From Bimuria novae-zelandiae CBS 107.79 (taxonomy: Eukaryota > Ascomycota > Dothideomycetes > Pleosporales > Didymosphaeriaceae), in the NCBI GenBank assembly GCA_010015655.1, contig ML976710.1, forward strand, positions 228,133 through 292,132: a stretch of 64,000 nucleotides of DNA, written 5' to 3'. The translations under genes were made by a program, and so were the position numbers. The notes under the pieces were generated by a model, which ran no database searches, was not told where the DNA came from, and saw only the letters and a program-made list of their open reading frames with translations. Shown here piece by piece: positions 22,101 through 33,692 of the stretch (positions are counted from its first letter, which is position 1; every line of letters starts with the position of its first letter).

Positions 22101-24788
22101 AGATAGCTATATTACTAGTTCGGGCACCTAGCTATTATACGACTCGTTAAGCTATTAAAGAACGCTAGTTATAACAACTTTAAAGAAAGAACTCTTAAAG
22201 AAATTACAAAGTTCTATTATTATTATTAACTAAATAGCTCCGCGCCGCGCCAATTTAAGTTCACCCTTAAAGATAACTGCTACTTTAACTACGAAATCCT
22301 TATTAACGTGATATACCTAGGCAACAAGCCCGTACTACACGTGATCAATAAGTCCACTGCGTTTCAAGGCGCGAAGTTCCTCAGCGCTATTTTGGCCAAG
22401 GAGACGTGGCAGGCACTATAGATGTTATGGATTAACACCTACTAAGGCCCGCTAGATATTATTATACACGATGCAGGCACTAACTTCGCGAGCGTAGGGT
22501 TCTACGCTAAGGCAAAGATTATAGGAGTAACGTGTAAACAAGTGCCTACGGAGGCGCACTAGTCTATAGGCAAGACTGAGAGGTATTATGCGCCCCTACG
22601 CCACGCATAGGATATACTCTATGTCAAGCTCGCCAGCACTATGTCTAATAAAGCGATCCTTTAGATAGCTATAAAAGCTATTAACGATACGGCCAGCCCT
22701 AACAGGCTAGTCTTAACTTTACTAGTCTTTAGGGCGTACCCACATATAATAACAAAGTCACCGCTATTACCGTTAATAGTTAAGCGTAGCAAGGCTATTT
22801 AAAAGGTAATAAAAACCTTACATAAGATTACCGCAGAGCGCCAAGTCATAAACGCCTTAAATACCTAGAACAGACCTGCTTCTAAAGACGTATTCGCACT
22901 CTCGCTATAAAGCGAGGTTTTAATCTAGAGAGAAAGTAATAGCTAGAATAGCCTGTACAAAATCGCTAGCATAGACAGCTACAACGTTACTATTAATATA
23001 GTTAATAGTCTAACAACATTTAGATTAACTGTTATCAAGCCATACTATAGACTAGACTACCTTTAGAGTGACCCTAATGCGCCACACGCACTACATGAGC
23101 CACCTATAGATGTAGAAGTGCCTATGGCAGCGCAACCGCGCAAGAGAGGCCGTCTTCTAAGATTGAAAAACAAGCGCAAGGCGAATGTGTACATAATAAA
23201 GAAGGAGGAGGCCAACTATAAGCTAGCGATTAAGCTACGCAACGATAGGGTTATTATAACCCTAGGCGCACCCTTTAAGGCGTCTAATAATTAAAAGATT
23301 AGTAACCTCGTAGGCTATAAAGTGTTTAAGTTTAAACTATATAATAAGGAATTGCACGGCAGAATCTAAATTTTTAAATTACGTCTTGTACAAGAGGTTA
23401 AAGGAAAAACAACTAAGCCTTACGAGAAATCCCGTCTAGTTATCTAAGGCTACCAGGACTATAGCAAGAAAGCTATCTTAATATAGTCTCTAACTATTTA
23501 ACGCTATAGCTAGTATCTAATTATAGCCTTAGCGCCTAAACTTATACAACGTAAGATAACTATTAAGCTACGCGATATAACGCAGGCATATCCTTAAGTA
23601 TAGATAAATCTCTAAAGGACGATTCTCGCACATCTCCCCTTAGAACTAGTATTAAAATATCTGGAAGGCACGCTGCTTCACGTAATTAAACCGCTATATA
23701 GGATCGCGGAGGCAGGGGTTTATTAGTGGATAACGTACCACGGACACCACTATAAGGAATTAGACATATCTACATTAACGTACAACCCTTAATTATTAGT
23801 TATAAATAAGGACGTAGACGCCTTTAGACTTGTTAGCATGCAGACTAACAATATCCTTATGCTTAGGATAGCTACATTCTTGTCGCTTAAAGAAAAAAAG
23901 CTCGAGGACGCATAGTTCTAATTAAAGCTAAAGACTATCCTAACGCTAGGCGTGCAACTAGACTTTAATAATTACACGCTTAAGATAGAAAATAGCGAAG
24001 TAATCTTAAACCTTAAGTAGAAGGGATAAGGAGAAAAGATTAAGCTTATTAATATTAATGCTCCTAATCGCGCGTAATAGTATACTAAATAGCGCGCCCA
24101 CGGGGCGTATATTACATTAACATGTTAACTAGAAGCGTCTTTTAACTTATCCGTGGCAGCTTAAGCGCAGCAACCTTTAGATAAGGATATTAAGGCGCTT
24201 AATAAGCGCCTTAAATAGTAAATAGAGAATCTTAACCGTGGACTACGCTACGTACCCGTTAACCTTATTAACGCTAAACTAATAGTATTCGTGGATAGCT
24301 CCTTTGCTAATAATAAGAACCTTAGCTCGCAGCTAGGCTTTATACTTATACTTATTAATAAGTCCATAGATATTAATAATACCTTTATAATCTGCGGTAA
24401 CATAATACACTACAGCTTAACAAAGTGTAAGCGTGTTACACGGAGCGTACTAGCCTCTAAGATCTATAGCATAGTTAACGGGTTTAACATAGGCATTGCT
24501 ATTACTACTACCTTATAGATAATTATAGAGCGCCTTGGTCTGCCTGCAGTTCCCTTAGTTATTTATACAGACTCGTACTCCCTATACGAGTGCCTTGTAA
24601 AGCTTGGGACGACTAAGGAAAAGCGCCTTATAATTAATATTATAGCACTACGCCAGTTATACGAACGCCGCAAGATTATAGAGATCTAATAGATTAATAG
24701 TAAAGACAACCCTACGGACGCTTTCACGAAGGCATTACTAAACCGCGCCCTAGAATAATTTATTAATAGTAATAAGGTAATAGTCTAA
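19150..24788 (+). pseudogene. Copia-2 gag-pol remnant
   Basis: Same domain order as copy 1: gag, Cys-rich knuckle remnant (about 21310-21380), protease, integrase, RT, RNase H (VFVDSSFANNKN at about 24291, TDSYSLYECLVKLG at about 24568), ending near 24788. Many TAG stops. The protease active-site triplet Asp-Thr-Gly reads Asn-Thr-Ser at about 21719-21727; both changes are G-to-A. This copy is therefore dead in its catalytic residues as well as by nonsense codons, and looks more heavily mutated than copy 1. Confidence 0.83.
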
Positions 24789-24894
24789 GTTAAGGGCTAG
24801 GTGCAAAGACCTACGATCTCTGCCTAGCGCATTCGAGTTCAGATATTTAATCCTTTATGTGTATAATTAATATCGAGAAAGAAAAGACTTCCAG

Positions 24895-25155
24895 TGTTAG
24901 ATTAACAATCTTAAAGGCCTTAGGCGTGTCACAAGAAATGCGTGTGTGGAGGAGCGAGCATCCCGTTAATGGTTATCGAGACCTCTGTCGTGTTGCGAAA
25001 CACTACATGTGTGGAGCGAGCCCCATATGGGACTAGCTTCCATACCCCGCGATGTACTTCGCTCCTTAGTAGATAGAACGAACAATCAATAATCAATCTT
25101 CGAATGTAATCCGTTTTCAGTTCCTTTCCTTTCACTAGTGAGAGCCTATCCAACA
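24895..25155 (+). repeat. Copia-2 3' LTR
   Basis: 261 bp, TGTTAGATTA...TCCAACA; preceded by a purine-rich tract (GAGAAAGAAAAGA). Confidence 0.9.
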
Positions 25156-25429
25156 TAATATTTAATAGAATTTATATAGTATGCGTGATCCTTAAAGACG
25201 CTAAGTTTATTATACTACTAATAATTAAACTTATTAGTACTATTAATAAATAAAGTAGAAACTTTAGCTTTTAGATACTTAACGTATAACTTAGTATAAT
25301 TATTAATATTATTAACGCGCTTTCCTTATTTATACGTAAAAAAAATAATAGGGTAAGCGTTTTTTAATTTATATATAACTTAGAGCTTTTAGAATTACTA
25401 ATTAGCTTAATTAAGCTAAACTTTATACT
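25156..25429. other. AT-rich flank of Copia-2
   Basis: The first five bases (TAATA) are the right copy of the target duplication. The rest is AT-rich without a coding frame. Confidence 0.45.
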
Positions 25430-25860
25430 TGTTAGGATCTGAACGAGCGGCAGTAAAGGAGGGCCAACGGCGGCCATGGCGGGGTAACCCATAGTGGGAC
25501 CGCACTACCGAGGTCACGTGATGTACCCTCACGCCAAGCCACACCATCACGCCAAGACAGTGATAGCAGTACCATCACTGATGCCAGTACCATCAGACCA
25601 AGGTCATGATGGCACAAAAACGGGTGATGACAGAAGAAAGCCTACGGGTATATAGAGAGCTCGAATATCCCTCTGGATATGCGTGTTCAACCTGTTTATC
25701 AATCTATCGTTTGGATCTGAATAAGCAACCTTGTTAATTTGATTGTGCTGTACACACCTTCGATACCAGCGCCCTCAGTGACAGGCGCAAGCTATCACTA
25801 CAACCCTTTCCCGTCCTACCAGTACTCCTGCCCGAGAACCAACCTTAGCCCCTTAGAGAA
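25430..25860 (+). repeat. Possible solitary or 5' LTR of an unclassified retroelement
   Basis: A sharply less AT-rich island starting TGTTAGGATCTGAAC. It contains short ATCACTGATGCCAGT-type repeats and a TATA-like GGGTATATAGAGAGC at about 25647, followed by pyrimidine-rich sequence. This layout suggests an LTR with its promoter, but I could not find the second copy, so it stays tentative. Confidence 0.4.
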
Positions 25861-28201
25861 TAGCTACCTCTTTGGGATCTTAACAATACTCTCTAGTCTA
25901 TGCGTTAATAAAGTAGTACTTATAATAAGGGTAGAGCACTATAGAGACGTAATAAATAGGCGTCTTTTTAAGGAGCTTATAATACTTTAAGAGCTTTAAG
26001 TAGGCTACTATTATATTAATTTTTAAGTAGTCCTCTAAAGCGTTAGACTTATTAAAATTAATATCTTAAAAGCTCTTACTAAGCTACTTAAAATAAGAGA
26101 GAAGGTACTTAAAAGTAATATATACTTTATAAATTATACTAAAATAGCTAGAGTTACTATAGCCTTTAAGTCTCTTTATAGCCTCCTTTAAGGGCTAAAG
26201 AACTTTAATATACTAACTAACTATAGCTTAATTAGTAGTAGTAAAGCTTTTAGTAGGTATTTTATTAATAAAAGCCCTATTACGTATATAGGCTAAGGAC
26301 TTATCTTATAGCTTCTTCTCTATTTTATAATCAATAAGAGTATTAATTACGCGACAGAGAAGGACAATTTTTTTTTAAAATTAAAATAATTATTTTAGTA
26401 AGTAATAATAAGCTTAATAGGCTTAAAAAGCTATATAGGCTTTCTTACCTTACGCGTTAAATGTTAAAAGTTATTAAAAAAGGTATATTACTAAGGCGTT
26501 AATAGTAAGTATATAACGTCTATATAGATTTTAATAAGGCCCTTTTATTACTACTTGCATAGGTTTTTCTCCTTAAGTCTAAACTATAAAGTATTAATAT
26601 TAAAGGCGTCTTTATTAGTTCTAAATATTATAATTTACCTTACTAAATTAAGTAAGTAAGGTAAGTAGCAGAGGCGTTAGTTTTATAAAATGAAGCTATA
26701 ATAGGCGCCTAGCGCCTTAAGGGCTATATTATTATTTATTACATTATTAAGTATATAGTACTTAACTAAGCTACTATTAATACTAAAGGCCTATAGCGTC
26801 TTAATAATAACTATAGCAACTTTCTCGCCCGTATACGTACTACTAAGTTAAGGAAGGGCGAAAGGCCGATTATAAAGCTTGCTATAACTATTAACGTAGT
26901 AAGTACTAAGCCTATAAAACGTACTATTACTGCCTTTTATACACTAGTTATTAAAGCTAATATAGATTTTGCTAAGGGTGCGAGTAAGCTTAGTTTATAT
27001 ATAAAGCTATAAATTTATATATAATCTTAATAGAAAAGTAATAATAATTATATAGCTTTAGAACGTAATTAGCTTAGCTTTTAAGTTAGTAGCGCGTAAA
27101 AGCTTTTAAAAAAAATAGTATTTCTACTTCGTGTAATAAGTAATTATTTTTAGTAAGCTAGCTAATTAGAGCAAGTTAAAAATACTATTAATTAAAAATT
27201 TTTAGGGCATTAAATACTTTTTACGGTACGCTAACGCTAGCGCTTATAAGGCTAGCAAATGTACGCTATCTTAACTCTAATAGAGTTAATTACTTACCTA
27301 GGCGAAAGTGCCTATAGCCTGGCTATCTCTACTCTACATGGTTCTATACTAACGATGTAGAGCTTGTCGTTTCTTTTATAAATTAATTACTAGGTACTTT
27401 ATATATATAGTAATAATAATAGACAAAAAATACACGCTGCATATTTGCCTAGAGAGCGACGCAATATCTATAATTATAAGTAAAGACTTCTTAAACCTCT
27501 ACGTACGTAAAGGCTTTATATACTATAGTAACCTCGCCTAGTTAATGCTATTAAAGTTATTAGTAAACTAAGCGTTAAATTTAAGCTTAGGGCTATTAAA
27601 GCTATATAAAAAGGTGACTAAGAAAATAGTAGTAGCTCTACTTAATATAGCTTAAAAGAATAGTGTTAACATCTTTAGTAGCTTATAAGAGGACGTTAAT
27701 ATATTTAAAGGTCTTAAAAGCGTGTTAATTAAGAGTAAAGACTTTATATTAAAAGCTATAGCGTTAAGGTCCTAGAGCTTAGTTTTAAAGCTTTAGCTAT
27801 CTTAAAATACTAGTAAGCCTTATATACTTTATAAGTTAGGCGTAATAACTAGTAATGCTACTAGCCTTTTTACTATACTTAAAAAGCTCCTTTTACCATT
27901 ATTTCGTAAACTTAGGGCTATTATATACGTGTAAGAGAGAGGGCGCAAGACAATGTAAAAGAAGAATATAAAAAAAATATTAATAAAAAGGGTAAACGTG
28001 CCAAAATTGGGACGTTAAGCTAATTAGCTAATTACCTAATTAGGAAATTATTTAAAACACTGAATAACTAACACTAACGCTATAATTTACTATACTTATT
28101 AATATTACTACCTTAAAAGTTATTCTTAGCGTTAAACGCAGCGTAAAAACAGATTAAAAGAATTAATTAATTAATAAAAAAAACTAAACTAGTTAATTAT
28201 G
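25861..28201 (+). other. RIP-degraded repeat with unidentified broken frames
   Basis: Very AT-rich. A plus-strand frame from about 25900 to 26370 is interrupted almost only by TAG (YRDVINRRLFKELIIL, LKALTKLLKIREKVLKSN, RVTIAFKSLYSLL). A second stretch at about 27420-27950 behaves the same way (LESDAISIIISKDFLNLYVR, FTILKKLLLPLFRKLRAI). I recognise no RT, integrase or transposase motif. The best guess is gag-like or accessory parts of a retroelement starting at the LTR-like island. Confidence 0.4.
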
Positions 28202-28217
28202 GAGAGAGAGAGAGAGA
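28202..28217. repeat. (GA)8 microsatellite
   Basis: Pure GA dinucleotide run at the right edge of the AT-rich block. Confidence 0.85.
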
Positions 28218-28259
28218 AATTAATTTAATTAATAAGATTAATCTAAGCAAAAATACTAA

Positions 28260-29565
28260 TTAATTAATAGATTCATTAATTGTTGGCAACTCTGTCCGTG
28301 GGTGTGAGTTCGTTGGGCTGAACATACTGTTCCGCTGTGCGTTTTTCTCATACTCCCATTCACGGATGGTCCATCCTTTCGCGCACTTGATCAATTGTTC
28401 GGTATCCCAAAGTTCGCCCTCCTCCACTCCCATCTCGACCATTGAGGTACCCTGAATGAGGTCCCTTATAGCGGAAGGAAACGTATCTGAGACCAAACAT
28501 GTACTTGCTCGGAATCGTACGTAGAATTCTTCTGAAGATTGCAAAATGTAACCGCGTTCAAAGCAGCCCTCGAAAGCTTCTTGTATAGCAGCGTTACGGT
28601 TGAAGGTATTATAAAAGCTTTGCAGGTGGGATGGGGGCGCATCGAATGTTAATTTGAAAGCTTCGGTTGGCATGCCCGCAGCGGCAAGTGCGTGGGCCTC
28701 AACGATCCAGGAATATGCAGAGGCTGCTGCAAATTCGGGAGTGATCGCCGTGGGTGTCCCGGAAAATCCACCTCCGTATCTCTCTGGAGTGAAACAAGTT
28801 CTCCACAGGTCGACGAGCCTATGGATTCGTAGCCTCGGGTTCTGGTGACAGAACGATATCAATCCGAGTGCATGACTTTCCTGGAAAGCCATACTCTTGC
28901 GATCCTCGAGGAGAACAAGCTGACGGATTCGTGATCGAACTGTCCCATGGAGAGTCTGCAGGAAGTCAATAGCTACAGCTGCAGCGGAGTAATAGTACTT
29001 GAATCAGAAGTGGCGGTCTGATTCGATATATTGGTGCGTCTTATAGACGCTGTCGTAGAGGTCGAGGTCTGCTTCGGTCGGAAGGCTCCAGAGCGTCGGT
29101 ATCAGGTTGATCATGGTCTCCACACTGTTGATGGTCCAGCAGCCGCTTTCCTTGGCGTCATTTAAAGCCAAGTTAGAGCCTTCCTCAGCAGTGATTTGCT
29201 GCAGTGCTTCATCGACGATAGCACGAAGATGGGATGGCAGGTAGCTATTGTCACGTCACTCAGTGTGGGTCCGGGCCTCAACAACTTTGAGCGTCGTTGT
29301 TCAATTCAGCCAGAGAGCTCCGTACAATTTCCAATTTCCAATTGGATGAAGAACTTCTATGGTCATGAGCTACATACCTTGCATATGGAGAGTTTCCCAG
29401 AATGATTTGGCGAACCTTGGGAGGCACCGAGATGGACTCGTTCACAAACTTTGGCAGGCGTGAAGGTGCCCACTGGTCGAAAACACGGGCAAGTAATTCG
29501 GCGTGCGATCCCCCATATCTCGTCCCGACCAGCACTTCGTTGCCGTTAGCACTATTACGCCTCAT
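28260..29565 (-). pseudogene. Hypothetical fungal protein, one in-frame TGA
   Basis: Family not recognised. Exon 1 is 29565-29378 (ATG 29565), the intron 29377-29245 (GTATGT...AG), exon 2 29244-28260; phases close, giving 390 codons before the stop. Exon 1 contains FDQWAPSRLPKFVNESISVP, then an IILGNSPYAS junction. Exon 2 reads LPSHLRAIVDEALQQITAEE, SVETMINLIPTLWSLPTEAD, HQNPRLRIHRLVDLWRTCF. A TGA at 29006-29004 (FYYS-upstream context HF*FKYYYS) interrupts exon 2. It would be CGA before a C-to-T change, which is CpG rather than the usual CpA RIP context. Without that codon the gene looks intact. It lies right at the edge of the AT-rich block and is divergent from the GH28 gene. It could instead be a sequencing error. 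Confidence 0.55.
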
Positions 29566-30616
29566 AGTTCGTGCATAGGGCAACACAACCTCTCGGCACC
29601 TCCTTAAAGACTACATACTACGCCTCTTCATTGTAGGCCCCGGGTTCATGGAACACGAAGGCACTCCTGCTCCAAGATGAGATGGAAGTTTAATATGGTA
29701 GAAATAAGTTGCACACGCACATTAAATGTAATCGCCTAAGGCTTGAAGTGCTGAAGTAAGTCCTCTAAGGCAGGAAATCTGCGTCGTTGGGATCGCTTCA
29801 TCTTATCTTATCTTATCTAATCATATCTCTGAGATCCACTCAATCGCCGGTCTCGGCCCGACGAGAGCTCTCTAAGTCAGCGCGCATGCTCAATCTTTTT
29901 GTCTATAATTATCGTCGACGCTGCACTGTTCATCTTGAGATGCATCGACAAAACTGATGTGCCCGGCTTGCCTGCGACTCCGCACTGCCTCCGCGACTGT
30001 AACATGCTAACAAACCTGGTGTCGATCCACCTCATTTGCCGGTATGAAACACCCCACTAGCTTTTCACGAATCTCTTCATATCCCACAAGCCACAACCTC
30101 CTCCTAAATCTTACTCCCATGTCGACAGTCGAGCGTTGGACTATGCCACTGTCCGTTTAGTCAAGGCTCGACGTGCATCTAGAACGTCCTCAAACGGAGA
30201 GGGCGGTATGGACACGGTGACACGCCAGGCGTGTTTTCGAAACATTTAATCTCTCCGAAGCCATAGCGGCCGTCAAGGCTTCGCCCAGCGGGACGGAGAG
30301 CCTTCCAGGAGCTTAGGGTCGCTGTGTGACCTGCAGATGGGCATGACTCTACATTATCAGAAGATGCCCTCTCTTTGACAAACTTTCTGGCGACTGTCTA
30401 ATCCACACTCCTTTAGTCTTCTCACGCTCGTTTATTGTTCTGACTTCTGTGTGCAAGTACAGTGACCTCTGTGAATTTCTGCTGTGCAGGAATACCTCAT
30501 TCCTCATCTTACCGACACAATTCCAAGTGGAAGCCTTCTTTCCAGTCTATTGTTGTATTGCCCATTCTGCGGTGACTTATTGTACTCCCAGTTGTGACCT
30601 GGCGCTGCGCTTTACC
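29566..30616. other. Divergent intergenic region upstream of the GH28 gene
   Basis: No coding frame that I trust. It separates the hypothetical gene (minus) from the GH28 gene (plus) and contains the TTATC cluster at 29800-29826. Confidence 0.55.
29800..29826. promoter_or_regulatory. Cluster of GATA-type sites (TTATC repeats)
   Basis: TCTTATCTTATCTTATCT followed by AATC. Three overlapping TTATC words are the reverse complement of GATAA, bound by fungal GATA factors such as AreA (nitrogen) or by white-collar type factors. It sits between two divergent genes. Function is inferred from the motif only; it may be just a pentanucleotide repeat. Confidence 0.4.
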
Positions 30617-31765
30617 ATGCATCTCTCCATCTTTCTCAGCGCCCTCGCGCTACTACCTACTACCCTTGCTCAACTCTCTGGTTCTGTCGGGCCTACCACC
30701 AACACGCGTGCGAAAACGACGACCAAAACTTGCGATATTACGGCGTACGGCGCCAAAGCAGACAAGACTACCGATATCGGGCCGCCTCTTGCGGCCGCTT
30801 GGGCTGCGTGCCAGAATGGCGGTGTTGTGGTCATACCCAAGGGCGACTATGCGATGAAGACATGGGTGACTCTGAAGAATGGGAAAGGAGTTGGAATCCG
30901 GCTTGATGGAATCATCTACCGTACTGGCACAGAGGACGGGAACATGATTATGATCAGGGACACGACAGACTTTGAGTTCTTCAGTTCTACTGGCAAGGGT
31001 GCTATCCAAGGTAGTGTTCGATTACCTCCACGTAAGGTCAACTCTAACGGGCTGCATAGGCAACGGATATGAAGTTCACAAGGCTCAAGGTCAATGCAAG
31101 GGCGCGCGTCTTCTCCGCACCTACAGAGTCACCAACTTCTCGATACACGACGTAGTCCTTGTTGACGCGCCGATGTATCACCTCGTCATGGACAGTTGCA
31201 CCAATGGCGAGGTATACAACATGGCTATTCGTGCTGGCGAGTGGGGCTGTCTGGATGGCATCGATCTCGTCTCGAATAACATTCATATCCACGACGTCAT
31301 GATCACCAACAAGGACGAGTGCGTCACCGTCAAGTCCCCTTCTAAGAACATCCTTGTGGAGAACATCTATTGTAATTGGAGTGGAGGCAGTGCAATCGGC
31401 TCCCTTGGCACCGGCACCGCCATATCTCAGGTTGTGTACCGGAACATATACACCTGGAAATCAAACCAGATGTTCATGATCAAGTCCAATGGTGGCAGTG
31501 GCTACCTTGAAGACGTTGTTTTGGAGAACTTCATCGGTCATGGGAATGCTTGGTCACTCGATATTGATCAAGAATGGTCGAGCATGAGCAAAATAGAGGG
31601 CAACGGTGTCCAGCTGTCGAATTTCACCATCCGAAATTGGAAGGGGACAGAGGCGAACGGCGCATCTCGTGGACCAATCAAGCTCAACTGCGCAGACGGT
31701 GCCCCTTGCACTGATTTCAAGATTACAGACTTCGCTATGTGGACGGAAACCGGTAACAAGCAGTA
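30617..31765 (+). pseudogene. rhgA: Rhamnogalacturonan hydrolase (GH28), 5' part, split by transposon
   Basis: Secreted endo-rhamnogalacturonase that cuts the GalA-Rha backbone of pectin; closely matches Aspergillus RhgA. Start ATG 30617 gives a signal peptide (MHLSIFLSALALLPTTLAQ). Exon 1 is 30617-31010, the intron 31011-31059 (49 bp), exon 2 from 31060. Landmarks: [44 protein letters not shown] (catalytic Asp region), [17 protein letters not shown], and IGSLG in place of the polygalacturonase GHG. At 31764 a TA target is followed by the A of the element, so CAG is followed directly by TAA. The truncated product is 366 residues, missing the last 77 of 443. The exons themselves show no RIP-type stops. 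Confidence 0.9.
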
Positions 31766-31813
31766 AGTCGGGCACCCTAGTTTCCGACACCCTATAGTTT
31801 CCGACAGCCCCGC
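31766..31813 (+). repeat. Left inverted repeat of the GH28 transposon
   Basis: AGTCGGGCACCCTAG at the outer end, with TTTCCGACA at about 31781 and again at about 31799. Confidence 0.88.
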
Positions 31814-31939
31814 AACCTCGCCCCCCACCATGCACCACGACCAAATATTAACTTTAAATAACTTAATTCTTTGCTAATTTTAAAAATATTTTTTGCACTA
31901 TTTTCGCTACCTTTAAATAGTTAGATACATAGAAGAAGA

Positions 31940-33530
31940 TGTCTAAAATACGCTTATAGACCTTAAATCTAGGGTCGCTTTAGCTACTATTACTACCTAA
32001 TATAGGATCCTACGTAATACTCTTCGCAGCCACTTTAATAGTGCTTAACCCTATTAGTACGCTCACGACGGTAAATAATAGCTTATAACTATTTAAGAAG
32101 AGCTTCTAGAAAAATAGATTCTTTAGTAAAAGGCCCTTAGTTATGCGCTAACGCACGCGCAAGTATAAGCTATTATAATTATTATTCTTAAGTAATAGGG
32201 TGACTATAAGAACCTAAGGAAGAAGTGGACTAGTTACTTTATATAACGCTACCTAGCTATTAAGTTAAAGTTAGGTTACTAGACTAGCTAGGAACGCGTA
32301 AATAAGGCTACTCTAGAAAATATTAGGCACTTGTTTAACCTATACAAAATAGTGAGCTAGATTCCCCCCCGGCGCAGGTATAATGCTAACGAGGGCGGTA
32401 TTATAGAGGGCTAGGGCATTAATAGGCTTGTTATAGGCTCCTCGCAAGAGAGCCTAAACGCTATACTAGTTAAGATAATAAATACCTGCACTTAGACCTC
32501 TATAGTAGAGTATATCTCTGCGCTTGGCGTCGCTCTAGACCCCCTTATTATCTTTAAGGCTAAGAGTATCCAGGAGTAGTAGTTTAAGAAGGAGTTTTTG
32601 GCTTAGAACCTAGGCTAGCATGTTACCTTTTCGCAAAATAGATAGACGAGTAATAACATCGCTGTTAAGTGGCTAGAAAAGGTGTTTTTGCTATAGACTA
32701 AGCCTAATAATCCCTCTAAGGCACGGTTACTTATCGTTAATAGCTATAGCAGTTATACTTTAGACGAATTTATAACTATATATTACTTAAATAATGTCTA
32801 CTTACTTTTTTTCCCTGCTTATACTTTACATCTACTCTAGCCTTTAGATTTGGGCTATTTCTTAAGTCTAAAGGCGGCGTATCGGCGCTTTATTGGCGAA
32901 TATATGGCTTAGACAGATAAAACAAAGCTTAGGAAGGCTAAGTTTCTCGAATTTTATGCAAAAGCACGTAAAATTGGCCTTCGAGAGCAGTGCATCCAAT
33001 CTGGGTGGAAGGCAATAGGCTTATACCCTAAGAGCGTTAGGAAGCCCTTAGGTTCTCGCTAGGTAGTAGTGCGCGAACGGCTGTCAACACTACCCCCTTT
33101 TACTATAGATATTAGGACGCCAAAACGCGGCAGCGATGTTGTAAAGCTATTTTCTAAAAAGAACTTCTTACTAACTATACAACAATGCGTTTAGCTTACT
33201 ACCATAGCGTTTAACTATACCTTAATAATAGTTACTATATAAAACTATGAGATTACTTCCTTGCGTAAGCAGGTAGAGTAAGCTAACCTGCTAAAACGCT
33301 ATAAAGTTATAACTAATCTAAATAATCTCTTTATAAGTCTTGTAGAAGTTTTCTCTTAAACTAATTAAGAGCCTGCTTAACGTATTCGTAAGGTAAGAAG
33401 CGTAAAGCAAGGGGTTGTTATTATAGAGAAAAAAAGTAGCTTTAAGGAGGAAGTAAAGTAATTATTAGTGCGACGTTTAGCACGGAATTAATAACTAACA
33501 CGACGGTATCTTAATCGTAATTTAAGTATA
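31940..33530 (+). pseudogene. pogo-type transposase remnant
   Basis: The frame can be followed from about 32210 onward: NLRKKWTSYFI, ERVNKATLENIRHLFNLYK, YNANEGGIIEG (family has Asp where Asn stands), SALGVALDPLIIFKAKSIQ, WLEKVFLL, LLIVNSYSSYTLDEFI (Asn where the second catalytic Asp is expected), PLDLGYFLSLKAAYRRFIGE (third Asp kept), IQSGWKAIGLYPKSV. Both Asp-to-Asn changes are G-to-A, and many TAG codons stand at Gln/Trp positions. The N-terminal DNA-binding half before 32210 is too decayed to place exactly. The enzyme is inactive. Confidence 0.78.
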
Positions 33531-33644
33531 GATAAAGAAAGCAATTAAAATCCTTTAAATACGATTTTTTTAATGCTTTTTCAAAATTATTTAATGAAGC
33601 TGTGAGCACATTCGCAACGTAGAGTGGTGGCAGCGGCGAAATTT

Positions 33645-33692
33645 GGCGGGGTGTCGGAAAATGGGGGGTGTCGGAAACTAGGGTGCCCGACT
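33645..33692 (-). repeat. Right inverted repeat of the GH28 transposon
   Basis: Ends GGGTGCCCGACT before TA 33693-33694; carries GTGTCGGAAA twice. Confidence 0.88.

Larger units (their letters stand above)
18884..25155 (+). mobile_element. Ty1/Copia LTR retrotransposon, copy 2, RIP-degraded
   Basis: Two 261-bp LTRs (18884-19144, 24895-25155) and a perfect 5-bp duplication TAATA (18879-18883, 25156-25160). The total is 6272 bp. Internal sequence is clearly related to copy 1 along its whole length, but each LTR carries a 57-bp segment that copy 1 lacks. It is inserted in older AT-rich repeat DNA. Confidence 0.92.
31766..33692 (+). mobile_element. pogo-type DNA transposon inserted in the GH28 gene
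   Basis: A 1927-bp element flanked by TA (31764-31765, 33693-33694). Inverted ends begin AGTCGGGCACCCTAG, are identical for 27 bp and recognisable for about 48 bp. Within each end the word TTTCCGACA occurs twice about 18 bp apart. It encodes one plus-strand transposase, destroyed by RIP. Precise removal restores the GH28 frame (AAG CAG TAT CTG ACA TGC). Confidence 0.92.
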
